Shown here: piece by piece, positions 27,570 to 35,816 of the stretch | Layout of the letters: every line of letters starts with the position of its first letter | Numbering within the stretch: position 1 is the stretch's first letter | Origin: Thermodesulfobacteriaceae bacterium | GTDB lineage: Bacteria > Desulfobacterota > Thermodesulfobacteria > Thermodesulfobacteriales > Thermodesulfobacteriaceae | Length of the DNA: 38,646 nucleotides | Assembly (NCBI GenBank): GCA_025062245.1 | Contig: JANXAD010000016.1 | Location: 1-38,646, forward strand | Reading direction: 5' to 3' | Made by a program: the position numbers and the translations under genes | Notes under the pieces: model-generated | Seen by the model: the letters and a program-made list of their open reading frames with translations, nothing else | What the model was told of the DNA's origin: nothing | Database searches by the model: none

Positions 27570-30023
27570 GTGGAGTACAGAAGCCATTTAGAGAGATTAT
27601 TAAAAGAAGGTCAATTTGTAATTACCAGTGAAATAGGTCCTCCCAGAAATGCAGATGGGGAGGTAATAAGAAAAAAAGCTAAAATGCTAAAGGGTTATGT
27701 AGATGCAGTCAATATTACTGACTGTCAAACAGCAGTAGTTAGGCTTTCAAGTTTAGCCTCTGCTATTATTATTCTTTCTGAAGGTTTAGAACCTGTTATG
27801 CAGATGACTTGTAGAGATAGAAATAGAATTGGAATTCAGTCAGATTTATTAGGAGCCTATGCTCTTGGAATTAGAAATCTTCTTTGTCTAACAGGAGATC
27901 ATCATAAATTTGGGAATCACCCTATGGCTAAACCTGTTTTTGACTTAGATTCTATTTCTCTTTTGAGCATGGTGAAGGGTTTGGCTGAGGGAAGATTTCA
28001 GAATGGAGAGCCGATGAAGGGAGTGAGACCCAATTTTTTTAGGGGAGCAGCAGCTAATCCCTTTGCAGATCCCTTTGAATTCAGAGTAAAAAGATTGGCC
28101 AAAAAAGCTAAAGCAGGAGCTGAATTTATTCAAACCCAAATTATTTATAATGTTGATAAATTTAGAAAATTTATGGAAATGGCAAGAGATGAGGGGCTTT
28201 TAGAAAATATATACATCTTAGCAGGAATTACACCTCCTAAATCCTTAGGAATGGCTAAGCATATGAAATATTATGTTCCTGGATTAGATGTCCCAGATGA
28301 GGTTATTCAAAGGTTGGAATCTGCTAAGGATAAACAAGAAGAGGGAATTAACATAGCGGTGGATATTATTAATCAGGTAAGAGAGATTCCTGGAGTAAGA
28401 GGACTTCATATTATGGCTATTGAATGGGAGGAAGCTGTTCCTGAAATTGTAAAGAGAGCAGGGCTTCTTCCTCGTCCAGAAGCTCCAGAAGTTATTCCTC
28501 CCTTTGTAGTAGAAAAGATAGTAGAAAAACCAGTAGAAGTGATAGTTGAAAAGGTGGTAGAAAAGGTAGTAGAAAAGCCAGTGGAAGTAGTAGTAGAAAA
28601 AGTGATAGAAAAACCAGTGGAGGTTATTATGGAAGAAAGGGGATTGCGTTCTGAACTTCCTTTGAATGTAATTATAGATGTTTTAGCTAATATGAGAGCA
28701 AGTTTGGAGAGTTTAAAGTCTGGTATTTCTTTCTTGACCGAAAGTTTAGATAAGTTAGAAACTACGGTACTTGGCAAACCAGCTGAAAGACCAAGAGTTA
28801 TAATAGAAAAGCCTAAGGTTGAAGTAGCACCACCTCCTAAGGTTGAGGTAGTTCCTGAAGTAAAACCGGTTGAAGAAGTAAAGCCTGTAGTGGTTGAAGA
28901 AGTAAAAGTTGAAGAAAAGGTAGAAGTTGCTCCGGAGGTAAAGCCTGTAGTTGAGGAGGCAAAGCCGGTTGAGGAGGTAAAACCAGTAGTAGTTGAAGAA
29001 GTAAAACCACCTCCGGTTGAGAAGGTTGAAATTAAAGTAGGTGAATTTTCTGGAATATATAGACCTCTTTCTGAAAGGGCTAAAGGAATTAGCGAAGACC
29101 TTTATGTTGAAAAATCTCCAGATATGATAAGAGAAATAACTATCGGAAGGGGCGATAAAGTATTAAAAATTGGTGGAAGTAATGTTTTAAATTTCCATTT
29201 ATTTGAAGGAGAGATGAGAAATGGTATCAAGATTGCAATGGAAGTTCTTGATATTGAGCCTAAGGAATGGCCAGAGAGTTTAAAGAAGTACTTTGCAGAT
29301 GTTTATCATGATCCAGTCCTTTGGGCTAAGAAGTGTGTGGAGGAATATGGTGCAGAGGCTATTTGTTTATATTTAATGGGAACAGATCCTAATCTTTTGA
29401 ATTTAGATGCCAATCATGCTAAGGAAGTGGTTAAGAGAGTTGCTAATGCTATTGAAGTTCCTTTAATTATCTGGGGTTCTGGTAATGCAGAAAAAGATAT
29501 TGAAGTTTTAAGAGAGGTAGCGGAAGTGGTAGCTGAAAAGGGTGCTTTGATTGGACCTATAGTGGAAGCAAATCATAGAACCTTAGCAGCCGTAGCCTTA
29601 GGCTATAACCTTCCTGTAGTTGCTTCTACTCCTATTGATGTAAACTTAGCTAAACAACTTAATATTTTATTAGAAGGAATGGGAATTCCTTTAGACAGGA
29701 TCGTTATGGATCCCTCTATTGGGGCTTTGGGTTATGGAATTGAATATACCTATTCAGTTATGGAAAGAATAAAGTTGGCAGCTCTTTATGCTCAAGATAC
29801 TCAACTCCAAGTGCCCTTTATTTGTATGCTTGGAAAGGAGGTATGGAAGACCAAAGAAGCTAACTTACCTACAGATGAAACTTTTGGAGAGCAAGAAATG
29901 AGAGGAGTTATAATGGAAGCTTTAACAGCGGTAGCCTTAGCAGTAGCAGGGGGAGATCTGTTAGTGATGAGACATCCTAAGGCAGTACAACTTTGTAAAC
30001 AACTTTTTAAAGCTTTAAGTTAA
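27570..30023 (+). CDS. MetF-AcsD fusion: methylene-THF reductase joined to the CFeSP small subunit
   Basis: 817 residues, GTG start after GGAGGGGGG. Residues 1 to about 300 are MetF: FVITSEIGPPRNADGEVI, NLLCLTGDHHKFGNHP, GAEFIQTQIIYNVDKF and NIYILAGITPPKSLGMAKHM, a TIM barrel that reduces methylene-THF. Residues about 303-495 are a linker: VEKPVEV repeats, one helical segment (about 360-397, LNVIIDVLANMRASLESLKS and following), then Pro/Lys/Glu/Val repeats. Residues about 496-817 are AcsD/CdhD: VLNFHLFEGEMRNG, DPSIGALGYGIEYTYSVMER and LLVMRHPKAV, the corrinoid iron-sulfur protein small subunit. A single uninterrupted frame covers everything, with no start-and-ribosome-site pair at the AcsD border. 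Normally the two are separate genes. The fusion would hold the methyl-THF producer next to the methyl acceptor. No AcsD-only gene is seen. Confidence 0.92.
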   Translation: MEYRSHLERLLKEGQFVITSEIGPPRNADGEVIRKKAKMLKGYVDAVNITDCQTAVVRLSSLASAIIILSEGLEPVMQMTCRDRNRIGIQSDLLGAYALGIRNLLCLTGDHHKFGNHPMAKPVFDLDSISLLSMVKGLAEGRFQNGEPMKGVRPNFFRGAAANPFADPFEFRVKRLAKKAKAGAEFIQTQIIYNVDKFRKFMEMARDEGLLENIYILAGITPPKSLGMAKHMKYYVPGLDVPDEVIQRLESAKDKQEEGINIAVDIINQVREIPGVRGLHIMAIEWEEAVPEIVKRAGLLPRPEAPEVIPPFVVEKIVEKPVEVIVEKVVEKVVEKPVEVVVEKVIEKPVEVIMEERGLRSELPLNVIIDVLANMRASLESLKSGISFLTESLDKLETTVLGKPAERPRVIIEKPKVEVAPPPKVEVVPEVKPVEEVKPVVVEEVKVEEKVEVAPEVKPVVEEAKPVEEVKPVVVEEVKPPPVEKVEIKVGEFSGIYRPLSERAKGISEDLYVEKSPDMIREITIGRGDKVLKIGGSNVLNFHLFEGEMRNGIKIAMEVLDIEPKEWPESLKKYFADVYHDPVLWAKKCVEEYGAEAICLYLMGTDPNLLNLDANHAKEVVKRVANAIEVPLIIWGSGNAEKDIEVLREVAEVVAEKGALIGPIVEANHRTLAAVALGYNLPVVASTPIDVNLAKQLNILLEGMGIPLDRIVMDPSIGALGYGIEYTYSVMERIKLAALYAQDTQLQVPFICMLGKEVWKTKEANLPTDETFGEQEMRGVIMEALTAVALAVAGGDLLVMRHPKAVQLCKQLFKALS
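28509..29040 (+). repeat. Repetitive linker coding sequence in metF-acsD
   Basis: Two blocks (28509-28640 and about 28800-29040) of imperfect 21- to 30-base repeats encode VEKPVEV- and VKPVEEVKPV-type sequence. They flank a non-repetitive helical part. The reverse strand contains a spurious Ser/Thr/Phe-rich open frame caused by the repeats. Confidence 0.8.
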
Positions 30024-30063
30024 GGATTATAAAAAGTTTAAAGTTAAGAGGGGGGTAGAGGAA

Positions 30064-32304
30064 ATGTCTAAAATCATTTGTTCTGCAGCTATTAGAGGTG
30101 CTCACAAAATTGTGAACATGGCTTGGGAAAAGTATGAAGAGGCGGTAAAAAAGTATGGTAAGGAGCAAGAAGTAGGTTTTCCTAATACGGCTTATTATTT
30201 ACCAATTATTTATGCTATTTTAGGCTATCCAGTTAAGAGACTTGGGGATTGTGGGGAGGTATTAGAGGAAGCTAAAAAACTTCTTCCACCTGTTCCTGAA
30301 AAGGAAGTTTGGACACCCTATTTAGGTCCAGCTTTAGATGCTGGAATGGCAACCTATTTTGCAGAAGAGGTTATAGAAGCTATTAGATATTTAGAGGATC
30401 CTGACTTTTATACTAAAACTGAGGATCCTCTTAATGGTAACTATTGGTTAGGTGCGGCAGACGATGTTATTTTTAGAAAAAGAGGAGTAGAGTTTGTGGA
30501 TGGAACAGCTCCTGGGTTTGCAGCTATTTTAGGAGCTCCCATTGCTGAAACCAGAGAAAAAGCTAGAGAATTAGCTGTAAAATTAGCAGATGAATTGAGA
30601 GAAAAAACTCTTTATGTATTTATGCATGATCAGACTAATGGTGTTTATATGCCTGAACTTTTAAGAGAAGCAGGTGTTCAGCTTGGTTGGAATGTTCGTT
30701 TAATTCCCTTTGGGCCTACCTATACTTCAGTAGTATTTGCTATAGGATTTGCATGTAGAGTAGCTATGGCTTTTGGTGGAATCAAACCTGGAGACTATAT
30801 GGGGAACCTTCTTTACAACAGAGATAGAACCTATGCTTTTGCTATGCCCTTTGGTCCCGTTTCAGATGAATGGTATGCCAATGCAGCTGGGGCTATTAAT
30901 TGGGGATTCCCAGCTATTTCAGATTGGGATATCCCAGAGATAAAACCCTATGGAATTTGTATGTATGAACATGTGGTCTCTAAGATTCCTTACGAAGAAA
31001 TTGTAGATCGTGCAGTAGAAGTAAGAGGTCTTAAGGTTACCGCAGTGAAGTTAGATATTCCGGTCTCTTATGCTCCAGCCTTTGAAGGTGAAAGAATAAG
31101 AAAGGAAGATCTTTATTTAGAATGTGGTGGTGGTAGAACCATAGGAGTTGAGCTTTTACTTTCTAAACCTTTAGATGAAGTAGAAGATGGTAAAATTGAA
31201 GTAATTGGTCCTGAAATTAATGAACTTCCTAATCTTGGAATTAAGGGACCACCCTATAGATTACCCTTAGCTATTTTAGTCAAAGTTGCCGGAGCCAGAA
31301 TGCAAGAAGATTTTGAGCCTATTCTTGAAAGACAATTCCACCATCTAATTAACTATGCTCAAGGTATTATGCACGTGGGACAGAGAAATATTATGTGGAT
31401 AAGAATTGGACAGCAAGCCGCTGAAAAGGGATTCCTTTTTAAGCATATTGGGAGAATTCTTTATGCTAAATTAAGACAGGAATTTAGTGCTATAGTAGAT
31501 AAATGTGAAGTAACTATTTATACTGATGAAGAGAAAGCTAAAGAAGTATTAGAAATGGCTAAATCTGTTTATGCTAAAAGAGATGCCCGTTTAGCTGGAT
31601 TAACTGATGAGGATGTTGATACTTATTACACTTGCACTCTATGTCAGAGTTTTGCTCCCAGCCATGTATGTATCGTTTCTCCTGAAAGAATGGGGCTTTG
31701 TGGGGCTTATAGCTGGCTTGATGCCAGAGCTTATTATGAGCTTAATCCTGCCGGTCCTAATCAACCCATTGTAAAGGGAGATTTATTGGATGAAAAACAT
31801 GGTAAATTTGTGGGAACTGAAGAAGCAGTTAGAAAATTCTCTGGTGGCAAGGTGCAAAGTGTTTCTCTCTATAGTATTTTAGTAGATCCTATGACTTCTT
31901 GCGGATGTTTTGAGTGTATAGCAGCTATTTTACCTTCGGTAAATGGAATCATGATAGTTCATAGAGACTATACTGGAATGACCCCTACGGGAATGAAATT
32001 TACTACCATGGCTGGAATGGTAGGTGGAGGTCAAGTAACTCCAGGTTTTGTGGGTATTGCTAAGCTTTATATAGCCTCCCGTAAATTTTTAAAAGCTGAG
32101 GGAGGCCTTTTAAGAGTAGTTTGGATGCCTAAGTCTCTTAAAGAAGAGTTAAGGGAGAAGTTAGAAGAGAGAGGTAAAGAATTGGGAGTTCCAGATTTAT
32201 TAGATAAAATAGCTGATGAAACTACAGCTAATACTGAAGAGGAATTAGCAGAATGGATTAAAAAGGTTAATCATCCTGTTTTAAATCTACCTCCTTTAAT
32301 GTAA
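30064..32304 (+). CDS. acsB: Acetyl-CoA synthase, bacterial type
   Basis: 746 residues, matching the full-length bacterial enzyme with its N-terminal CODH-interacting domain (the archaeal form lacks it). It joins CO, the methyl group from the corrinoid protein and CoA into acetyl-CoA at the Ni-Ni-4Fe4S A-cluster. A-cluster cysteines are Cys524, Cys527, Cys536, Cys546, Cys613 and Cys615; the spacing (3, 9, 10, 67, 2) is the same as in the Moorella enzyme. Motifs include FMHDQTNGVYMPELLREAG, MYEHVVSKIPYEEIV, CTLCQSFAPSHVC and GMTPTGMKFTTMAGMVGGGQ. The leader is nearly identical to that of cooS. A terminator-like hairpin covers the stop codon, so downstream acsC and acsE may be made in smaller amounts. 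Confidence 0.96.
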   Translation: MSKIICSAAIRGAHKIVNMAWEKYEEAVKKYGKEQEVGFPNTAYYLPIIYAILGYPVKRLGDCGEVLEEAKKLLPPVPEKEVWTPYLGPALDAGMATYFAEEVIEAIRYLEDPDFYTKTEDPLNGNYWLGAADDVIFRKRGVEFVDGTAPGFAAILGAPIAETREKARELAVKLADELREKTLYVFMHDQTNGVYMPELLREAGVQLGWNVRLIPFGPTYTSVVFAIGFACRVAMAFGGIKPGDYMGNLLYNRDRTYAFAMPFGPVSDEWYANAAGAINWGFPAISDWDIPEIKPYGICMYEHVVSKIPYEEIVDRAVEVRGLKVTAVKLDIPVSYAPAFEGERIRKEDLYLECGGGRTIGVELLLSKPLDEVEDGKIEVIGPEINELPNLGIKGPPYRLPLAILVKVAGARMQEDFEPILERQFHHLINYAQGIMHVGQRNIMWIRIGQQAAEKGFLFKHIGRILYAKLRQEFSAIVDKCEVTIYTDEEKAKEVLEMAKSVYAKRDARLAGLTDEDVDTYYTCTLCQSFAPSHVCIVSPERMGLCGAYSWLDARAYYELNPAGPNQPIVKGDLLDEKHGKFVGTEEAVRKFSGGKVQSVSLYSILVDPMTSCGCFECIAAILPSVNGIMIVHRDYTGMTPTGMKFTTMAGMVGGGQVTPGFVGIAKLYIASRKFLKAEGGLLRVVWMPKSLKEELREKLEERGKELGVPDLLDKIADETTANTEEELAEWIKKVNHPVLNLPPLM

Positions 32305-32317
32305 GGAGGTTTTTTTA
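32289..32317 (+). terminator. Terminator or attenuator overlapping the acsB stop
   Basis: ACCTCCTT (32289-32296) pairs with AAGGAGGT (32303-32310) around a six-base loop that includes part of the stop codon region, followed by TTTTTT. The hairpin lies 30 bases before acsC, with no promoter seen between, so it probably attenuates rather than ends transcription. Confidence 0.65.
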
Positions 32318-32340
32318 AAATTTAATTAGGAGGAAAATCC

Positions 32341-33702
32341 ATGGGACTTACAGGAATTCAAATAATGCAAAAGCTACCTAAGACTAATTGTGGGGATTGT
32401 GGTTTCCCAACCTGTTTAGCCTTTGCTATGAAGGTAGCCACAGGAGAGGTAGAAATAGGTAAATGTCCTCATGTAGATCCAGCTGTTAAAGAAGAGATTG
32501 AAGAGGCTTCTGCTCCTCCTATCCGAACAGTAAAATTAGGTGGAGGAGAAAATCTTTATAAGTTAGGAGGAGAAACAGTTCTTTTTAGACATGACAAGAG
32601 ATTTGAAAATCCTACTCTTATAGGAACTTTTATTGCCACCGATATGAGCGAAACTGAAATTGATAGAAGAATAGGTCTTTATAAAAAGTTTCAGTGGGAA
32701 AGAGTGGGGGTTAAACTATTTCCTGATATTATCTTAATTGAAGACAAAGGAGATGGGGCAAAGTTCTTAGATTTGGTTAAAAAAGTTAGAAGTGAAATTC
32801 CATGGGCAGCTATTATTTTAAGTTCCTCTAATGTAGATACTTTAAAGTCTGCCGTCTCTGAGTGTGGTGAGTTTAAACCTCTTATTTACGGAGCTAATGC
32901 TTCTAATTTAGAAGCTTTTTGTAATTTAGCTTCAGAAACTAAGACACCCTTGACGGTAGTGGGTGATAGTTTAGGCGAGGTAGCTAAACTTTCTGAAGAG
33001 GCTTTAAAAAAGGGATTGAAAGACTTAGTTTTAGATACCGGTGCTAAGAGTGTTAAAGAACTTTTAGAAGATTTAGTAATTGTTCGGAGGTCTTCTATCA
33101 AGAAGAGATTTAGACCTCTTGGCTTTCCGGTCTTAACCTTTACTTATAGATATGCCTCTTCTTTAGATTTAGAAGCTGTATTAGCTGGATTATTAATTGC
33201 CAAATACGCCAGTGTAATTATTCTTTCCGATTTAACGGCAGATATCCTTTATAATCTTATGGTAGAAAAGATGAATATTTATACTGATCCTCAAAAACCT
33301 TTGGTAGTTGAAGAAGGTATTTATCCTGTTAACGGACCCGATGAAAACGCTTTAGTGGCTATTACTTGTAATTTTGCCTTAACTTATTTTATAGTAAACG
33401 GTGAAATTGAGGGTAGTAGAGTTCCTACCTGGCTTTTAATAAAGAATACCGATGGACTTTCGGTTCTTACAGCTTGGGCAGCTGGCAAATTTACTGCTGA
33501 TGGAATAGCGGACTTTGTTAAAAAGTGTGGTATTTCAGAGAAGGTAAAACATAGAAAACTTATCATTCCTGGATATTTAGCAGGAATGAAGGGAGAGTTA
33601 GAAGATGAACTTTCTGGTTGGGAGATTATAATAGGACCGAGAGAGGCCAGTGGAATTCCTGCCTTTTTCAGAAATTTGATAAAGGAAATGGCTGCAGCTT
33701 AA
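32341..33702 (+). CDS. acsC: Corrinoid iron-sulfur protein large subunit
   Basis: 453 residues. The N-terminal 4Fe-4S domain has Cys17, Cys20, Cys25 and Cys42 (TNCGDCGFPTCLAFAM and GKCPH), the cluster that reactivates the cobalt to Co(I). The middle is a TIM barrel (IDRRIGLYKKFQWERVGVKL onward), and the C-terminal part (from about residue 320, AITCNFALTYFIVNGEIE, KNTDGLSVLTAWAAGKFTAD) is the corrinoid-binding Rossmann-like domain. Together with the AcsD part of the fusion protein it forms the methyl carrier between AcsE and AcsB. GGAGG precedes the ATG. It lies behind the acsB attenuator and 34 bases before acsE. Confidence 0.95.
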   Translation: MGLTGIQIMQKLPKTNCGDCGFPTCLAFAMKVATGEVEIGKCPHVDPAVKEEIEEASAPPIRTVKLGGGENLYKLGGETVLFRHDKRFENPTLIGTFIATDMSETEIDRRIGLYKKFQWERVGVKLFPDIILIEDKGDGAKFLDLVKKVRSEIPWAAIILSSSNVDTLKSAVSECGEFKPLIYGANASNLEAFCNLASETKTPLTVVGDSLGEVAKLSEEALKKGLKDLVLDTGAKSVKELLEDLVIVRRSSIKKRFRPLGFPVLTFTYRYASSLDLEAVLAGLLIAKYASVIILSDLTADILYNLMVEKMNIYTDPQKPLVVEEGIYPVNGPDENALVAITCNFALTYFIVNGEIEGSRVPTWLLIKNTDGLSVLTAWAAGKFTADGIADFVKKCGISEKVKHRKLIIPGYLAGMKGELEDELSGWEIIIGPREASGIPAFFRNLIKEMAAA

Positions 33703-33736
33703 CATATAAAACTTTAAAAATAGGAGGAGGCATTTT

Positions 33737-34627
33737 ATGAGCCAGACTGTAATTTGTATTGCAGAAAGTATTAACATAATGTCTAAAAAAATTGGAACAG
33801 CAATGAAGCAAAGAGATCCTGGTCCTATTCAGGAAATGGCTATAGAGGAAACAAAACTGGGAGCTGATTATTTAGATCTAAATATTGGTCCTGCTAAAAA
33901 AGATGGTCCTGAGTTAGCACCTTGGATTGTTAAGGTGGTAGAAGAAGTAGTGGACACTCCCATCTCCTTAGACACTACCAATCCAGATGCTATGATTCCT
34001 GGGATTAGGGCTTCTAAAAATCCCAAGAAAGCTCTTTTAAATTCTATTTCCTTAGAAAGAGTAGAAAAATTGGGTCCTTTTGCTGCGGAGGTAGGTTGTG
34101 AGACCGTAGCTCTTCTTTGGGGACCTCAAGGTCTTCCAAGGGATGCTAATGAAAGAGCTTCTATTGCTGTAGATTTAATTATGAAACTTAATGAATATGG
34201 AATTCCTAATGAAAAAATTTGGGTAGATCCTATTGTTACTCCTATTACTCTTGGAGCTCAACAGATCTTAGAACTTCTTACTTTCTTTTCTATGCTTCAA
34301 GATATAGCTCCTGGTGCTAAAAGCACTGTAGGTCTTTCTAATGTTTCTAATGGTGTAAGACATGAACTAAGACCCTATCTTAACCGAGTTATGCTTATGA
34401 TGCTTATGAAATATAATGTTTATTCAGCAATTGTTGATGTTTATGATCAAGAATTAGTAGAAATTGCCAAGGGGAAACATCCTGATTGGGTAGCCTTAAC
34501 CCATAGAATTATGGATGGAGATGAACCAGATCCTAAAACCCTTTCTCCTAAGGAATTAGAAATATATAAAACTGTAAGAGTTTTAATGGGTAAAACCATT
34601 TTCTCTGAATCTTGGTTACAAATTTAA
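33737..34627 (+). CDS. acsE: Methyl-THF:corrinoid iron-sulfur protein methyltransferase
   Basis: 296 residues, longer than the 262 of the Moorella enzyme because of a C-terminal extension. It moves the methyl group from methyl-THF to the cobalt of the AcsC-AcsD protein. It is a pterin-binding TIM barrel: ICIAESINIMSKKIGTAM, GADYLDLNIGPAKKDGPEL, TPISLDTTNPDAMIPGI, WVDPIVTPITLGAQQILELL and TVGLSNVSNGVRHELRPYLN, with the Asp and Asn residues that contact the pterin. The gene has an AGGAGG ribosome binding site and ends at a strong terminator, closing the Wood-Ljungdahl island. Its substrate comes from MetF, which here is fused to the subunit that AcsE methylates. Confidence 0.93.
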   Translation: MSQTVICIAESINIMSKKIGTAMKQRDPGPIQEMAIEETKLGADYLDLNIGPAKKDGPELAPWIVKVVEEVVDTPISLDTTNPDAMIPGIRASKNPKKALLNSISLERVEKLGPFAAEVGCETVALLWGPQGLPRDANERASIAVDLIMKLNEYGIPNEKIWVDPIVTPITLGAQQILELLTFFSMLQDIAPGAKSTVGLSNVSNGVRHELRPYLNRVMLMMLMKYNVYSAIVDVYDQELVEIAKGKHPDWVALTHRIMDGDEPDPKTLSPKELEIYKTVRVLMGKTIFSESWLQI

Positions 34628-34650
34628 GAAATATTTAAGAAATTATGAAT

Positions 34651-34700
34651 TTTAAGCCTTCCTTAGATTCCTTAAAATCTAAGGAGGGCTTAAAGCCTTT
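34651..34700. terminator. Long hairpin terminator between acsE and mnmA
   Basis: TTTAAGCCTTCCTTAGATT (34651-34669) and the segment 34676-34694 form a 19-bp stem with one G-U pair and a six-base loop. On the plus strand GCCTTTTT follows, ending the acs operon. The mnmA stop codon is inside the right arm, so the same hairpin can act on the convergent minus-strand transcript. Confidence 0.82.
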
Positions 34701-35715
34701 TTGAGATCATTCCAGCTCCTAAAAGGAAATTCTTTTCATAAAAAGCACAGATCTGCCCAGGAGTTACTCCCCAAGTAGGTTTTTCAAAGATTACTTTATA
34801 AGAATTTTTTTCCTTTTTTAGTTCTCTTACTGGGATAAGGTCACTTCTATATCTTATTTGAGCTACAGGTTTTTCCCAAAGTTCTAAGGGTAGGTGTAAA
34901 TTCAGGTCTTCTAAAATCAATCCTTCTGCGTAAAGCTGTTCTCTTTCTCCTACAACAATTTTATTTTCAGTATATTCTAAATCCACTATGTAAACAGGCT
35001 TTCCTAAGGGAAGATTCAATCCCTTTCTCTGTCCAATAGTGAAAAACTGGATACCAGGATGTTTACCAACCACCCTATTTTGATAAACCACAGGTCCTTC
35101 CTTGGGAGGCAAATAATTTTTTAAAAAATTTTTAAGAGTCCTTTTCTTAAGAAAACATATATCTTGAGACTCTTTTTCTTCTTTAAAAGGAAGATTTAGA
35201 GCTTGAGCCATTTGATAGACTTCCTTTTTAGTAAGATGTCCTAAAGGAAAAATGAGATAGGGTATAACTTCTTTTTTAATTAAGGAAAGAAAGTAAGTTT
35301 GATCCTTTTGGAGATCCTTAGCTTTGGAGAGTAAAATATGGCCTTTATACTCAGCAGTTTGGATATAATGTCCAGTAGCTAAATATTCAAGTTTAAGTGT
35401 TTTTAAAGTATAATCATATAAAAGTCCAAATTTAATTTCTCTATTACACCAAGCACAAGGATTAGGGGTTTTCCCTTCTTTATAGGAATTTATAAATTTA
35501 TGGACAATTTTTTCTTTGAAGAGGTTTCTTAGGTCTAAAAATTGATGAGGAATTTTTAAAAAGTTTAGGAGATAGGAAAGATTTTTAAAAACTTCTATTT
35601 GTTCATCAAACAAGTAAAGAGTAATTCCTACCACTTGATAGCCTTGAGTTTTCAAAAGATAGGCAGATAAAGTGCTATCTATACCTCCACTTAAAGCTAA
35701 AGCTATTTTCATCAT
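34690..35715 (-). CDS. mnmA: tRNA-specific 2-thiouridylase MnmA
   Basis: 341 residues. MnmA thiolates U34 of Lys, Glu and Gln tRNAs, which stabilises decoding and is favoured in thermophiles. The PP-loop ALALSGGIDSTLSAYLL is at the N-terminus. TPNPCAWCNREIKFGLL carries the nucleophilic cysteine, and ESQDICFLKKRTLKNFL the second catalytic cysteine. LEYLATGHYIQTAEYKG, HPGIQFFTIGQRKGLNLPLG and the C-terminal beta-barrel (RYRSDLIPV, FEKPTWGVTPGQICAFYE) complete the family pattern. Two ATG codons (35715 and 35712) are possible starts and neither has a clear ribosome binding site. The gene is divergent from the YcaO gene and convergent with acsE. Confidence 0.94.
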   Translation of the reverse strand: MMKIALALSGGIDSTLSAYLLKTQGYQVVGITLYLFDEQIEVFKNLSYLLNFLKIPHQFLDLRNLFKEKIVHKFINSYKEGKTPNPCAWCNREIKFGLLYDYTLKTLKLEYLATGHYIQTAEYKGHILLSKAKDLQKDQTYFLSLIKKEVIPYLIFPLGHLTKKEVYQMAQALNLPFKEEKESQDICFLKKRTLKNFLKNYLPPKEGPVVYQNRVVGKHPGIQFFTIGQRKGLNLPLGKPVYIVDLEYTENKIVVGEREQLYAEGLILEDLNLHLPLELWEKPVAQIRYRSDLIPVRELKKEKNSYKVIFEKPTWGVTPGQICAFYEKNFLLGAGMISKRL

Positions 35716-35767
35716 GGTTAGAGTTAAAAAAGTTCTTTTAAAATAAAAAATAGGGATTAAAATTATT

Positions 35768-35797
35768 TTGTTATGTCTTTACAAAATCTATTATAAA
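35768..35797 (+). promoter_or_regulatory. Candidate promoter for the YcaO gene
   Basis: TTGTTA (35768-35773), 18 bases, TATAAA (35792-35797) in the mnmA-ycaO divergent gap, about 20 bases before the start codon. AAGGA at 35806-35810 is the ribosome binding site. Confidence 0.4.
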
Positions 35798-35816
35798 AGA
35801 TTTTTAAGGAATGGGT

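Noticed and set aside
28406-28777. Minus-strand open frame of 123 codons rich in Ser, Thr and Phe
   Set aside because: It is the reverse complement of the VEKPVEV repeat linker in metF-acsD and has no ribosome binding site; composition is a by-product of the repeat.
28509-29040. Repeats in metF-acsD as a CRISPR array or minisatellite outside genes
   Set aside because: The repeats are imperfect, keep the frame and have no spacers of constant length.
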